From assembly GCA_965153355.1 (NCBI GenBank), contig OZ231127.1, forward strand, positions 51,088,001 through 51,152,000: 64,000 nt of DNA, read 5' to 3'. Shown here one piece after another: positions 1-10,813 of this stretch (position 1 is its first letter; every line of letters begins with the position of its first letter). Source of the stretch: Flaccisagitta enflata (Eukaryota; Chaetognatha; Sagittoidea; Aphragmophora). The notes beneath the pieces were generated by a model. The model searched no databases and was not told the DNA's origin. It saw only the letters and a program-made list of their open reading frames with translations. A program made the position numbers and the translations under genes.

Positions 1-340
1 TACGCCCCTGACTAGCCGCATATTGTAACCCCAGGTTACTCGTGTTTGTAAGCCTAACACCCCTTCCATAATTAAGCGAACTGGAATAATAATCCTGAGA
101 GGTCGTAAAAATGCACTCAGAGTGATGAAATTTGACACAGAGATAGCTAAGACATAGTACTTTGAAGTAGAAAAGCTATGTTGGGGACTTTCCTGCATGA
201 AGAGGGAGATAGAGGGTCTTTTACCAGAAGTGCGGCATCAAATTATTGCCAATTTCTACGGGAAAAATGTTTCAAGGGGGAATATGTATAGCTTCCAACA
301 TTTTAAGCAGATGGGATGCAAAAAAAACCCGCAATATATC
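1..340. other. No gene seen
   Basis: This stretch lies downstream of the second MDM2-like exon, presumably in its next intron. Bases 14-55 resemble the far end of the GTTGCG-type HINE-like elements (CATATTGTAACCCCAGGTTAC). No exon is visible. Confidence 0.4.
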
Positions 341-960
341 ATATAATGTGGTTAGTTGATGCAGGAGAGTCAGTGGCGTAGAAGGAGGGGCAGGGAAGGC
401 CGAGTAAACTGGCAAAAGCCCAGGAAAAGGTGACATATTGTAATCGTGGCAAAAAAGGGCCCTTAAGCGACCGTTCTTTATTTTGCATAATTGAGCTTAT
501 AAGGAGATAGCCATTTACATTTTGAGTCATTTTTTGCATTATTCTAATGTAATCTACCAGTGTTGTTTCACATCGTCTGAATTGATCATACTTGTATTTA
601 TCAACCCTTAAACAGCGCGTTTTCATCCCAGTTCGCCTAATTATGGAAGGGGTGTTATCTGCCGGTGCAAGAGTGCCTCTCCTGGAATTTGTAGGTCCAC
701 GGTCCACGGTCCACGGTCTACTTGTACTTAGGTCCTTACTTTTTGGGCAGCGGCCCCAAAGGGGTCGATGACCTATGATTTCACACATGGGGAATTTTCT
801 CCATGTGTGAAAGCTTGAATCATCAACCCATCCTGGGCCGCTGCCCTACTCCCCCCTCAACTTCAACCAAAACCTACTTAAGCAGGGCACGGGTACCGCT
901 GACCATCTTACGCTATTGCGACTATAAGTATAAGGTGTATGATCGTTGAAATAGGTGCGG
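341..960. repeat. GGCCCC-hairpin family copy
   Basis: Contains GGGCAGCGGCCCCAAAGGGG followed by GATGACCTATG..TTTCACACATGGGGAATTTT at 744-795, and the opposite-facing end (CCATGTGTGAAAGC...GGGCCGCTGCCC) at 801-845, so the two inverted ends lie almost head to head. At 888-915 the companion motif GGTACCGCTGACCATCTTA is present in inverted orientation. Confidence 0.6.
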
Positions 961-1029
961 AGTGCTATAGAAGTACATAGTATATAGTCGGATGAAAAGA
1001 AACGGCGACGCAGCTGAATCAACACTTAC

Positions 1030-4000
1030 TCTATGTCGTCAATTGAGAACGTTTCAGCATCGAGGATGTAGGCGAGTGGGTCTTTCTCCAACTTGACAAC
1101 GGTGGGATCTTGCGTATCGAACAACCGATTACCGATGATGTACTCCCGCAGATAAAAAAGTACCTGTAAAGTAAGACGGGTTTGGCGGGTGGGGCCGTAA
1201 CGGGTGAAGGGGAGGGTGGAGGTGGGGAGGCGAGGGGAGGGTGGAGGTGGGGGGGGGCGAGGGGAGGGTGGAGGTGGGGGGGCGAGGGAAGGTGGGTGGA
1301 GGGAGAGTCGCCGCGGAACAGGCAGCGGCAAGGAGTGAGTGCATGGAAAAGGGAAAGAAAATGAGAAACGAGAAGATTAGTAAGATAGAAGTGGCGACGA
1401 CGCATTGGCAGCCACGTAGGAAGATACGTCACTTGGTGACGCCAATGTGAGGTCCAGAGAGAGGCCGGCAGTAAATGGTTTTCCGCGAAAAAATAAGGTA
1501 CCGAAATCAAATGGGGCAGAGCTGTTAAAGCTGGTTGCAAAAACCGATAAAACCGTGATCGTCCGACCGAAGACGTGACTTATGTAAATTTAATGTGGAT
1601 GAGGATAGAGTGCTTGGTGCCAGATAAAGGAGGGGAAAAGCTTTTCGATGAAGAAAGAACCGAGTGGTTGAAATATGGTGTCAATAAGTGATGACGTTGA
1701 ACATTTTCGATCCCACGTTCTTGCGGTAAAAGAAAACGCATAAATAGTGATGAAACAATCGAGGGAATTTCAATGTTGAACCCATCGAATTGAAAGCATG
1801 GTGGCCATGCGAGATTTTACCAGATTTTGGAAGCGTAAAAATCACTCCACAAAGCGTGACCATGATCACTTTACAAAATTGAAGATGCTGACTGCAAATA
1901 TGATCTTTTTCCGCATACAAGCGACTCAAAGAGCCACTTTTACTGTTGGCCGATCGGATGTAAGTAAGAGGGCCAACAGAAAAGCAGATATTTTACAGTA
2001 CGATGGGGGCAAAGACGACCTAGACTGGAGGATAGATTTTAGAGATCTTAATTTTATTTTTTCTATAAAAAAATTAAGATGTATACTAGTTAAAGATTGC
2101 TTTGTTGCTTGAATATGTTAGCTTTTCTTATTTTTCAATATGTGACTTGACCTTATCAAGACTTCATTTTTCAACGTTCTAACCTAGCTAAAAATCTTAT
2201 ATAATTTTTTAAAAGAAATCAGCTAGATTGGACAATTTTTACAGGTTTTACAATAATTTTTCAAACAAAACCAGTATGTAAATTAATATCTGAGCGAAAC
2301 TTAAAACAAGTATGAAACTTATAAAAATAATCTATTACTTGACTCATAAACAGGTCGCCCAAGGGCAATACGTGGTCAGCGATACCCGTTGCCCTGCTTT
2401 GCATGGTTGTAAATCGGAATGAGAGGCAGGGCAGCGGCCCCGAAGGGGACGAAGTCCTGTAGAACACAGAGGACTTTCGTTCGTTCGTTCGTCCGTCCGT
2501 CCGGCCCCCCCCAGACCCTCTCAGGCCTGAAATCTGTCCTCTCAGGCCTAAAATCTGCCCTCTCAGGCCTGAAATCTGCCCTCTCAGGCCTTGAATCTGA
2601 GAAGGCAGATTTCAGGCCTGAGAGGGCAGATTCAATGCCTGAGAGGACAGGTTTCAGGCCTGAAAAGCCAAATTTCAGGCCTGAGGGCAGATTCAAGGCC
2701 TTAGAGGGCAGATTTCAGGCCTGAGAACGCAGATTTTAAGCCTGAGAGAGCAGATTTCAGGCCTGAGAGGGCCTGGGGGGACGCACGAACGGACAAACGA
2801 ACGAACGAACGAACGAACGAACGAACGAAAGTCCCCTGTGTTCTACAGGACTTCGTCCCCTTCAGGGCCGCTGCCCAGAAAGCCACACTTTTAAATGGCA
2901 AATTGTCATACTGAATTTCAAAATAGCTAACTTAAATCTTAGATCGTTAGAAATCTCTTGAAAAGATCTTTCATTTGGCTTCAATCTGGAAATTCTAGCT
3001 TTATTCGTTTAGAAATGGCAGAGAATGAGTAAAAACATTGCCATTTTCAGTTTGCAATCCTATTGAAAAATGAGCATTTTCACAAATTAAAAGATAATTT
3101 TGATAAGCTCTAGGTCCTAAACCGTTTGAGATACAGATTTGGGATTGGTCTAGAACGAAAGAAAATTTGAAAATCTTTCAGGTCACTTCAACAAAAAAAT
3201 GTTCAAATCATTTGTTTTTCTTATTCCTTAACTCAAAATAGGGTGCGGCTTTTTTTTTAATCGAGTAGTATTTGAACTGATTTTTTTTCATCAATTATAT
3301 AAAAAATTTTGCCTGATCTGAAAAAATAGATTAGAACATTGAAAAATGCAGTTTTGAAGAAGTCAAGTCACAGGTTGAATATAGAAGCAAATATATCCAA
3401 GAAATAGAGCGGCCTTTAATCAATGTAAATTCATTTTTTTCATAAATCAAATGAAATTAAAATGTTTGAAATCTATCCTCCAGTCTAAGTCTTCTTTGCT
3501 CCCATCGTACTGTAACTAGTGGCTTATCATATACTTTTTACGTAATCAATGCACGAAGGGTTCAGCTATAGAAACGTGCCCTGAGTATTTCATCCGAGAG
3601 TGGTAAAAGAGGTCACTGTCTAATGTCACGTTAACTGCTTCTGTCGTTTGGTTTCTGTCTTTAAGTCTTATGTCAAGTTGAACGTTGCTGTCGACGCGCG
3701 CGTATCGTGGAATGTGATCTGGTTCTCAGCAACGCCCGTAAAACTGGAACATATTCTTCCGTTATTTCCCGAGCGCATCACCAACGACTGCACGGTGTCA
3801 TAGATTTATGGTACTTGCGGCACAGGGACAGAGAATATGCAATATGCAAGTTCGGGACCAACTATCCCAGCTGTACCGTTGAAACACGTATCGCTAAAAG
3901 TCACAAATCATATTGAAAAACCGATAAAAAACCTCCACTTCTCTACAATTAACCTCGCGAGATTTTACCCGACGAAGAAAGAAACTATTCTGTCATGTTT

Positions 4001-4320
4001 TTGTCTCATGATTTTTAGGTGCGACAAAGCACCTTCATAACTGGCGGTGTCTGTCTGTCTGTCTGTCTGTTCGTTACGCATTCGTCCGACGATCCATACG
4101 TCGCACCTTATTGGCCTACTTGGCCTTGTTTAAAGCACTTAAGGAATTAAATATGGTGCCAGCAGAAATCATAAATAAATGACACCCTCGTAACGTGGGT
4201 TTTGGGCGTCGCTCCCCAGGACCACTTCCATACCTGTTGCCGAGTGAAGATTTCGCCCTCAGCCCCGACGCTTTTAAGGATTCGGAGGAACTCCTTAGAG
4301 GGGCGATGAATCTGTTGCAT
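1030..4320 (-). CDS. MDM2-like: MDM2/MDM4-like p53-binding SWIB protein, two exons, partial
   Basis: MDM2 and MDM4 bind the p53 transactivation domain through an N-terminal SWIB fold; MDM2 is also a RING E3 ligase for p53. Two exons are visible on the minus strand. Exon 4320-4234 encodes a segment containing FLRILKSVGAEGEIFT and ends at CAG|GTATGG, phase 0. Exon 1163-1030 follows TTTACAG and encodes VLFYLREYIIGNRLFD..., ending in phase 2 at GTAAGT. The joined reading follows the family pattern: a KSVGA motif, an FT(x)3VLFYL helix, then a YI..(K/N)RL(Y/F)D stretch and a late FS motif. The in-frame ATG at 4320 may be the start, or the exon may begin at the acceptor ending at 4314, with an earlier exon missed. 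The acidic, zinc-finger and RING parts would lie left of position 1, so MDM2 versus MDM4 cannot be decided. The 3.07-kb intron carries a nested DNA transposon. Confidence 0.84.
1196..1345. repeat. G-rich minisatellite
   Basis: Tandem units close to GGGGAGGGTGGAGGTGGGG, just upstream of the SWIB exon acceptor of the MDM2-like gene (that is, in its intron). The G-rich strand is the plus strand and could form G-quadruplexes. Confidence 0.7.
1995..3513. mobile_element. TIR element D, copy 1 (TA target site), with nested foldback
   Basis: Ends are inverted copies of CAGTACGATGGGGGCAAAG continuing through ACCTAGACTGGAGGATAGAT; the flanks on both sides supply TA, as in Tc1/mariner-type insertions. 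Homology between the arms extends about 200 bp or more (for example GAACATTGAAAAATG near 3335 and its inverse near 2165). No transposase is visible. A foldback element (2431-2872) is inserted near the middle. A second copy lies at 18164-19787. Confidence 0.8.
2340..2880. mobile_element. Foldback element with palindromic minisatellite arms
   Basis: GGGCAGCGGCCCCGAAGGGG at 2429-2448 and the inverse CCCCTTCAGGGCCGCTGCCC at 2857-2876 bound the palindrome; both flank GACGAAGTCCTGTAGAACAC and (GTTC)n/(GAAC)n. Inside, about 20-bp units (GCCTGAGAGGGCAGATTTCA) run in one orientation up to about 2600 and inverted afterwards. A related element occurs at 62740-63140. Confidence 0.75.
4012..4131. mobile_element. 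HINE-like element, GGTGCG subfamily
   Basis: Begins TTTTTAGGTGCGACAAAGCA with hairpin AGGTGC/GCACCT, then (TGTC)n and TAACGCATTCG, and ends with the inverted word GTCGCACC followed by TTATTGGCCTACTTGGCC and TTGTTT. No coding capacity. Confidence 0.75.
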
Positions 4321-5240
4321 ACATTGACCATGATGAAGAGACGCGGAAGATTGCGAGAGAAAAAAAAAGCGATACGAAAAAAAAATTAATCGGTAGGCGC
4401 TGGAGTTTCCGGCCAGGAGAAATGAACGAACGGCCGCGCAATCAAAATAAAAACGGCCGAATACACACACAAAAGGGATAGAAATATTGAAAACGTGTGT
4501 GAGGTCGATCAGATGAGAATACGGACGAACACTGCTGTAGCGCTAATGCGAAATCATTCAACGACTTACCTCATTGGCATGATATAGAGGAGACACTGAA
4601 GGGGCCATTTCATGGCCAAACAAATACAGACAGATGCCGTCTGGACTCACAGACGACCGATTCCGAAAAATAAAATACTTAACGCAAAACAAAGTCGCGA
4701 AAAGAGTGTCTTCAGAAATTTGACAATGGAAAACTTTCGCTATAACGCCGTGTGAAGCTGTGAACCTCAAAAGGAAAGCCAAAGGCCGGCCCTTCAAAAA
4801 AGCTTTTTGAGTCATCGGATCCGAGAACAAGTCGAGACAATCCCCTTTTCCGAGAAAATCGTTGTGGCGAAATGACGACGCAATAATGTCCGGAGGTTAA
4901 TCGAGGAAATGACGTAGATGACGTCACTATTCTACCGGTACAAACTAAATCAAGCTGGACAATTCGACAACAACAACAACTCTTCCGCATTACCATATGG
5001 AATGTATGACAGGATTCATTCGCGGACACGCTGAGTCGGTCAGTTCGTCGATCAGTTCGTCGATCGGTAAAATAGAAAAACAGCGAGGTTTTTTTGCATT
5101 GGGCACGGGGCAGCTGCCCAACCATCAGCAACTTTGAGGGCTACCATTGTTTGCTTTGCCCGTCAAAAATAAGTTATATCGTCGGAGAAACAAGTAACGC
5201 GGAATTACAATATCGTCGCAGGCGGGTGAGAAGGGCCACT
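4321..5240. other. No gene seen; region upstream of the MDM2-like exon
   Basis: Unique-looking sequence with a short (AAC)n at 4971-4982 and repeated GTTCGTCGATC at 5043-5065. It may hold promoter or 5' exons of the MDM2-like gene, but I could not define any. Confidence 0.35.
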
Positions 5241-5269
5241 CACTCCCCACACACAAACCCACCCACACG

Positions 5270-5399
5270 TACGCAAACAAACGCACACACACACATAAAT
5301 TGCACATACACGCGCACAAACCCATTGCAAAAACACACACACACACACACACACACACTCACTTTGCAAACACACACACACACACACACCTATACACTT

Positions 5400-5476
<77 letters not shown>

Positions 5477-5603
5477 TACACTTGCAAACACACAAACACC
5501 GACACAAACACTTGCAAACACACACACACATATATACACTTGCAAACACACACACACACACACACATATACACTTGCAAACACACACACACACACATACA
5601 CTT

Positions 5604-5639
<36 letters not shown>

Positions 5640-5769
5640 TTGCAAACACACACACACACACATGTACACTTGCAAACACACACACACACATATACACTTG
5701 CAAACAAACACACACATATACACTTGCAAAAACACACCCACACAAATACACTTGCAAACACACACACAA

Positions 5770-5822
<53 letters not shown>

Positions 5823-5842
5823 TACATACTTGCGAACACACA
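5270..5842. repeat. CA microsatellite with ACTTGCAAACAC minisatellite
   Basis: Long (CA)n interrupted regularly by TATACACTTGCAAACAC units. All large reading frames here (His/Thr or Cys/Val runs) are translations of the repeat and not proteins. Confidence 0.95.
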
Positions 5843-6453
5843 GCTTTCTGACAGAAGATTTGTGACAAGAATGATATCACTCTGGGTTTTTCTGCATTTT
5901 TGTGTATGTCATAGGCTTACAAATCAAGAACTATCCAGTGGAAAATCATCCCTAGAGCGCATTTTGAAAAAATGTCAAATATTTATAATTTCAAGCTTCA
6001 TTTTGCTCAAAGAATTTTTTATTTTGGTTTGACTCTTATTTAACAGCATATTATTAATCCTGATGAAATCCCTTTCATTTGAGAGGTCACACCAAATGGT
6101 TTTGATGAAAAATTAAATTTTCATATTCTAGGCCACCGCTGCAATTTTTGTAACGGTGGCTTGAAAAATGAAAATCTTATTTCTTTTTAAAACCATATAG
6201 TGCGACCTATCAAATGAAAGGGAATTAGATCCGGATTGACAATATGCTGTCAAAAAATTAGACCAACCTGAAAAGTTATTTATGTACAATGAAGCTAAAA
6301 ATGAAAATTTTTTTTTCCTTTTTTTTAAAATGCGCTCTAGGGATGATTTTCCTCTGGATAGTTCTTGATTTGTATGCCTATGACCTACACAAAAATGCAG
6401 ATAAACCCGGAGTGATATCATTCTTGTCACAAATCTTCTGTCAGAAAGCAGTG
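5843..6453. mobile_element. Palindromic MITE-like element, about 610 bp
   Basis: Arms of about 290 bp: GCTTTCTGACAGAAGATTTG at the left, its inverse CAAATCTTCTGTCAGAAAGC at the right; inner parts such as ATCATCCCTAGAGCGCATTT are also inverted. Both sides are flanked by the same CA/TTGCAAACAC repeat, suggesting insertion into, or mobilisation with, that repeat. Confidence 0.8.
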
Positions 6454-6582
6454 ACACACACACACACACACACTTGCAAACACACACACACACATTTGAA
6501 AACACACACACACATCTGAAAACACACACACACACATTTGAAAACATACACACTCTTGCAAACACACACACACACACACATG
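6454..6582. repeat. CA microsatellite with TTTGAAAACACAC units
   Basis: Right-hand continuation of the CA-type minisatellite, here with TTTGAAAACACAC and CTTGCAAACAC interruptions. Confidence 0.9.
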
Positions 6583-6772
6583 GACGGACGAATCGACGGA
6601 CAGTGGCAATAATGAATACCAGACAATAACAGGTGAAGTTTACAGCCCGTTGAAATCAGTTAGAGCTGGTACTTAGTGGTACTTGACTGCTGAACCCACC
6701 CTCCCTCACCATCACACTGCACCCACCCTCCCTCCCCACCACACATGTCTTTTCAATTCCTTGACAGTTGAC

Positions 6773-6952
6773 AGGGATGAACAAATTGCGAAGAAGGTTG
6801 GAAAATCATCCGACAAATCAAATAAACATCCAAATAACAACAAAAACTTCAGGGAACGCCAGGTAGACGAGAAAATGCTTACCGTTGCCGTAGACGAAAA
6901 ATTCAATCAATTCCAGTCATTCATTCAAACTAAAGGAAGAGGAAAAGAGTAA
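6773..6952 (+). CDS. Possible terminal exon, Lys/Asn-rich, weak
   Basis: After CCTTGACAG an open frame runs about 59 codons to TAA with residues such as DEQIAKKVGKSSDKSNKHPN and VDEKFNQFQSFIQTKGRGKE. Composition is protein-like but there is no family match and no partner exon. On the opposite strand ATG TCG ACC GCA AAG|GTGAGC at about 6977-6963 could equally be a short first exon. Treat as undecided. Confidence 0.2.
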   Translation, partial: RDEQIAKKVGKSSDKSNKHPNNNKNFRERQVDEKMLTVAVDEKFNQFQSFIQTKGRGKE

Positions 6953-6959
6953 AGATTGC

Positions 6960-7838
6960 TCACCTTTGCGGTCGACATGAGGGCGAAAAAACTTTCAAAT
7001 GTCACGCCTCCATGGTTGCAACGTCACGCGGCGCATTCCTGGGAAAAACGTATCGTAGAACAGGTATACTTAAGAAAGAAGGCTATTGCAGATTCTTAAA
7101 GTTTCGATTAAACCGTCCGTGTATCATTTTGTAGGTGCGGCTTGACGACCTACTGAGAGTACCGTGACTCTTGTTTAGTGACAAATCTCTGGTTTTTAAT
7201 TTAAAGACTTAAAATATTACCTTGAATCACAAACAGGTACGCATCCATGAAGTATTCAATTTGAATATATTTTACAGCATATCTATCACCATAGACCGAT
7301 AGGGAGGAGCTGGTCCGGACATGCCCATTCTCAAAAAAGCTTTTATTTCGAAGAAAACAGACACGCGTCACAGGCGCGATTAATACTTGGAAAATCAAAT
7401 GAAATTTCTTATCATAATGACATAATATTCCATAAAGAAAGTGCGATAGCGGGAAGCACCGGGGTGACGCATTGAGGGGCCCCGGACAATCGACCAAACT
7501 TTCCAGACAAGCCAAGACTGAGCTTCGTTTCAGGAGCTGCGGAGCAGCATTTGCTGCGCTGCTTCACCATCTGACTGGTCGTTAACATGAACAACTCAGA
7601 CCTCGACTTGCCCACGGGGCACACTCATCGTACAAGCGAATGCTGACAGACCGACAAAAGCGTGAAGAGGGCTAGGAGACAACGTTTTCCTTCCAATTCC
7701 CTTGAATGGCGTGCATACTGAATAAGGATAACGCTGAAAATCATTCTGTGGAGGCTTAAAAAGACACCGTAAGCACCATCACGTCCGCAAAGTACCAGAT
7801 CATTTGCTCAACGACTAAAATCCGTTAAAATATTAACT
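6960..7838. other. No gene seen; 5' flank of TMEM129
   Basis: Apparently unique sequence upstream of the TMEM129 start. I see no TATA box that I would commit to. Short partial matches to HINE-like ends occur (GTAGGTGCGGCTTG at about 7132). Confidence 0.35.
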
Positions 7839-10226
7839 ATGTCCGGCCCCGACCCAGTGACCGTGTACTCATTAATTTACTCATTGTGTGCCTTCATAAC
7901 GGTCTTCCCTCCTCACGAAATCAAATCCGCCGGGCTTACCATAGAGAATCTCTTCAGCGGATATTTGGGCGATCAAAACTTGCGCTTCGTTCTCTATCAA
8001 CTCCGGAGGACAGCTCTCACCAAATGTATTCACGCCGCGCTTCCTACGAGTAAGAGTTATGATCAGACGTCTTTTCATAAGCGTAAACCAAAAAGAACCA
8101 TTTTCAAATTCGCTGAACACACTCGGGCGTTCATTATGCGGTAAAACCACCAATATTTATGCTATTCTTTTAACTTGGAACCTTATCATTAGTTTTACTA
8201 TCCTGATCACTTTGCCGTCTTACACTCCTCACCTTTCAGTCTATCTCTTCGGGCTGGTACTGCTAAAATACCCAGCTTCCTCTGCGGAGAGAAGCGCCAC
8301 GGAATACCTTTACTCCATCGTCACGCTCAGTAACTCTTCTTACGCGGAGATTCTCTTCGCCACAATCAGTCTCGGCCTCGTCGTTTACGTATTTACGTCA
8401 CGGGTCGTCAGCATCATGAACGATTGGAATCTCGACGATCTGGCGATCAACTTGGCGGCGCATTCGACAAGAGGGTCGTGGAGGGAAGTCGCGGTCAGCA
8501 TCGACACGGAAATAAGAAGAGTCGACAAATTTCGTTGCGTCGTGGGCAATACGACGCTCTACGTCACGGGTGAGTGCAGAAACTGAAGGTGTCAACTTCA
8601 TGTTTCAGTATTTTTTACGTGGGATTGTCACCAGATGATGTAGTCTTTGCACCTTGTTATTGTTTATTTCTATTCCCTCACACTTCCCCCCCACAATTCA
8701 GAGACGTGGCTCATTCAGGTTGGCATGTACAGCGTTGAAGTGATGCAACAGAGCGACATCAACTTGGAACTATGCAAAGCCGACGAGTTTGTTCTCAGTC
8801 CCGATTCATCGACCGGAAATCAGTTTCTCGAAATTCAAGTGACGAGTCAGAGGAACTCTGATCACAGTTTTAGGTGGGTGTGAACGACCGCAACCTCCAA
8901 TTGGATTTTTTTCCTTGGTGCTACTTTGGGTTTAAAACAATGGTGAATCTGGCGTACACAAGCTAGAACATCAAATTTCAAAATGTTGATTTTACAAATA
9001 TGACTGCATTTTTAAAGTCCTAGCCCGTGTCTCAATCATACTTACATCAGCATTCTATACTTACATTGACATAAAACACTTTAAAAAGACAAAATATGGT
9101 AATTCAAAACTTTTGGACGGATGGATAGACTGACACAAGGTGCAGTCGCGACTAATGACTGGAAAACCCTATGTATCCATTATAGGTAGATTTCCATTAC
9201 TCTTGGATCTGCTGAAACGGGGTGTACTGTATGAGGGAGATGTTTGAGTAATCTGGCCATGAAACGGCATCACAAATATTAAGAGATTTTCAAATTCAAC
9301 TAATCTTGTCATGGGGCCCAAAAAGCCGAAATAACCGGATTTTTGAGTGCGCCAACACATCTAAATAAAAGTCCCTGTCTCATGGAGCTTGGGAAAGGTC
9401 GAGGAATAGTTCTTGGGATAGGTCTATATCTAGGGATAAGACTTGAATATACCAGGCTTACCATCTTAGCCTGTGTATCCGGATTGGTTTCTTTGTCATT
9501 CATTTTTGCGGTATCATGATTAAATGCGCAGAATTCGCCTCAACTCACTTGACTTCCGCGACTTGAAGGACAAAGTTCAAGCTCCAGTCCAGAATGCCCG
9601 CCAGATTGTTATTCAACAATCCCTTTCAGAGAAGTTTATTCAAGCATTTTATGAGACGGCAATGGCCAACCCCAAATACCATCAGGTGAGGAAAAGTCAA
9701 CCCTCGCGACTAACTCAAATGAGCTACAGTTAGTCATGTAGCTATTTTGACAATCATTAACTTCATATGGCTGACTGCGTGTGCGGCGCTGGTAACTCAT
9801 AGATTAAAACCTATTCGAACTTCCACCTAAACAGGGCAACGATGACGAAGCCGAGCAGTGCATAGGTTGCATGCAATTTCCGGCCAACGTTAAATTGGAC
9901 AAACTGTGCGCTGTTGAAGCTGACGGATCGAGCGAATGCTCAAGATGCTTTTGTCGCCCTATGTGGTAACTATCCGATACAGCCTTCCAAATAACGTTTA
10001 TGGGACAAAGTTCAAAAGCCTAAGTGGGAAGATATCTACCGTTCACCAGAAGCAGGCCACATTAATTAGTAATGACAAATTTTAACATAGGTGCGTGTCG
10101 TGTATGGCACGATGGTTCGCGTCACGACAAGAACAATCTTCGCCGGAAACCTGGCTTCAAGGAACGTCTCCGTGTCCAACATGTAGGGCAAGATTTTGTA
10201 TCCTCGACGTTACGCTGAACGAATGA
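7839..10226 (+). CDS. TMEM129: TMEM129, ER-membrane RING E3 ubiquitin ligase, six exons
   Basis: TMEM129 is an ER-membrane E3 ligase working in ER-associated degradation with Derlin-1 and p97. Exons: 7839-8049, 8096-8569, 8702-8873, 9532-9685, 9835-9965 and 10091-10226. All junctions are GT-AG and phases agree (1,1,2,0,2), giving 1278 nt, 425 residues and stop. The first intron is only 46 nt and its acceptor tract is weak; AG at 8095 is the only phase-compatible choice there. The N terminus has a hydrophobic segment then a P(H/N)E...AGLT motif, followed by two further hydrophobic stretches (LLTWNLIISFTILITLP and ILFATISLGLVVYVF). The middle carries WREVAVSIDTEIRRVDKF. The C terminus is the atypical RING: CIGCM, CSRCFCRPMWCVSCMARW, then CPTCRARFCILDV close to the stop, exactly as in the family. 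At 425 residues it is longer than the human protein (362), mostly around the second exon. Start chosen for family alignment at the first ATG. Confidence 0.94.
8874..9531 (+). other. TMEM129 intron 3 with repeat fragment
   Basis: The longest TMEM129 intron (658 nt). It contains a partial HINE-like end at about 9113-9160 (GGACGGATGGATAGACTGAC, then GCAGTCGCGACT). Nothing else is recognised. Confidence 0.45.
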
Positions 10227-10813
10227 AGAATGCCGCTTTCACACTGCCAATTAACTAACTCAAACAAGACAGTATTTCAATGGTCTGTCCAATACTAGTT
10301 TTTGCTTTTGATGCTGCTAATAAATCCTTGTTTAAATATGTCCACAAACAACTGAATTCTGATTTCTCATAGTGAAAGATGGCGACCAAGACACGATTAT
10401 CATTTGTCATGATACAGCATACATATTGAACAGGACATCAAATTACGGAAATTTTCTGTTCATGAAAGTAAGATTCTGCTCGATGCTTAGGATTTTTAAA
10501 ATGTACAGAAGTAGTATCGCTGGATGATAAATCTGGACAAAAAGTCAATCGAAACAAATTTCAGAACGCGGTGCAAGGGAAACAAATGAGAATTTCCGGG
10601 GTTAAAATGTGACGATGAACTGTGGCTAAAAGTAACGATGAGCGACTAATAGGTCTACACAGGCTCAAACATTTGGCACAGAACAGCTTGTAGTGAATTG
10701 GTTATTAAGAGGATCTCACCAAAAATAAGTCGAGCTATTTTACAAGTTAGGATTAAAAGAATGTGTAAAACGACGGTGCCACGCCTTGGTGTCGATGTTG
10801 ATGGTGGCAAACT
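10227..10813. other. Convergent intergenic spacer between TMEM129 and SLBP
   Basis: About 590 bases separate the two stop codons. Apart from the TMEM129 polyadenylation signal I see no gene or repeat. The SLBP 3' end must also lie here, on the opposite strand; TTATTT/TTTATC matches exist but no convincing AATAAA was fixed. Confidence 0.5.
10319..10324 (+). promoter_or_regulatory. Polyadenylation signal AATAAA for TMEM129
   Basis: AATAAA lies 93 bases after the TMEM129 stop codon, in an A/T-rich 3' region, and is the first such hexamer downstream. It fits a short 3' UTR before the convergent SLBP gene. Confidence 0.6.

Noticed and set aside
5094-6032. 312-codon His/Thr-rich frame
   Set aside because: It is translated CA microsatellite and minisatellite with no start or splice context.
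7201-7624. Two leftward frames upstream of TMEM129
   Set aside because: No family signal, no splice context, ordinary stop-free chance length.
8398-8601. Leftward frame across TMEM129 exon 2
   Set aside because: Antisense shadow of a well-supported exon.
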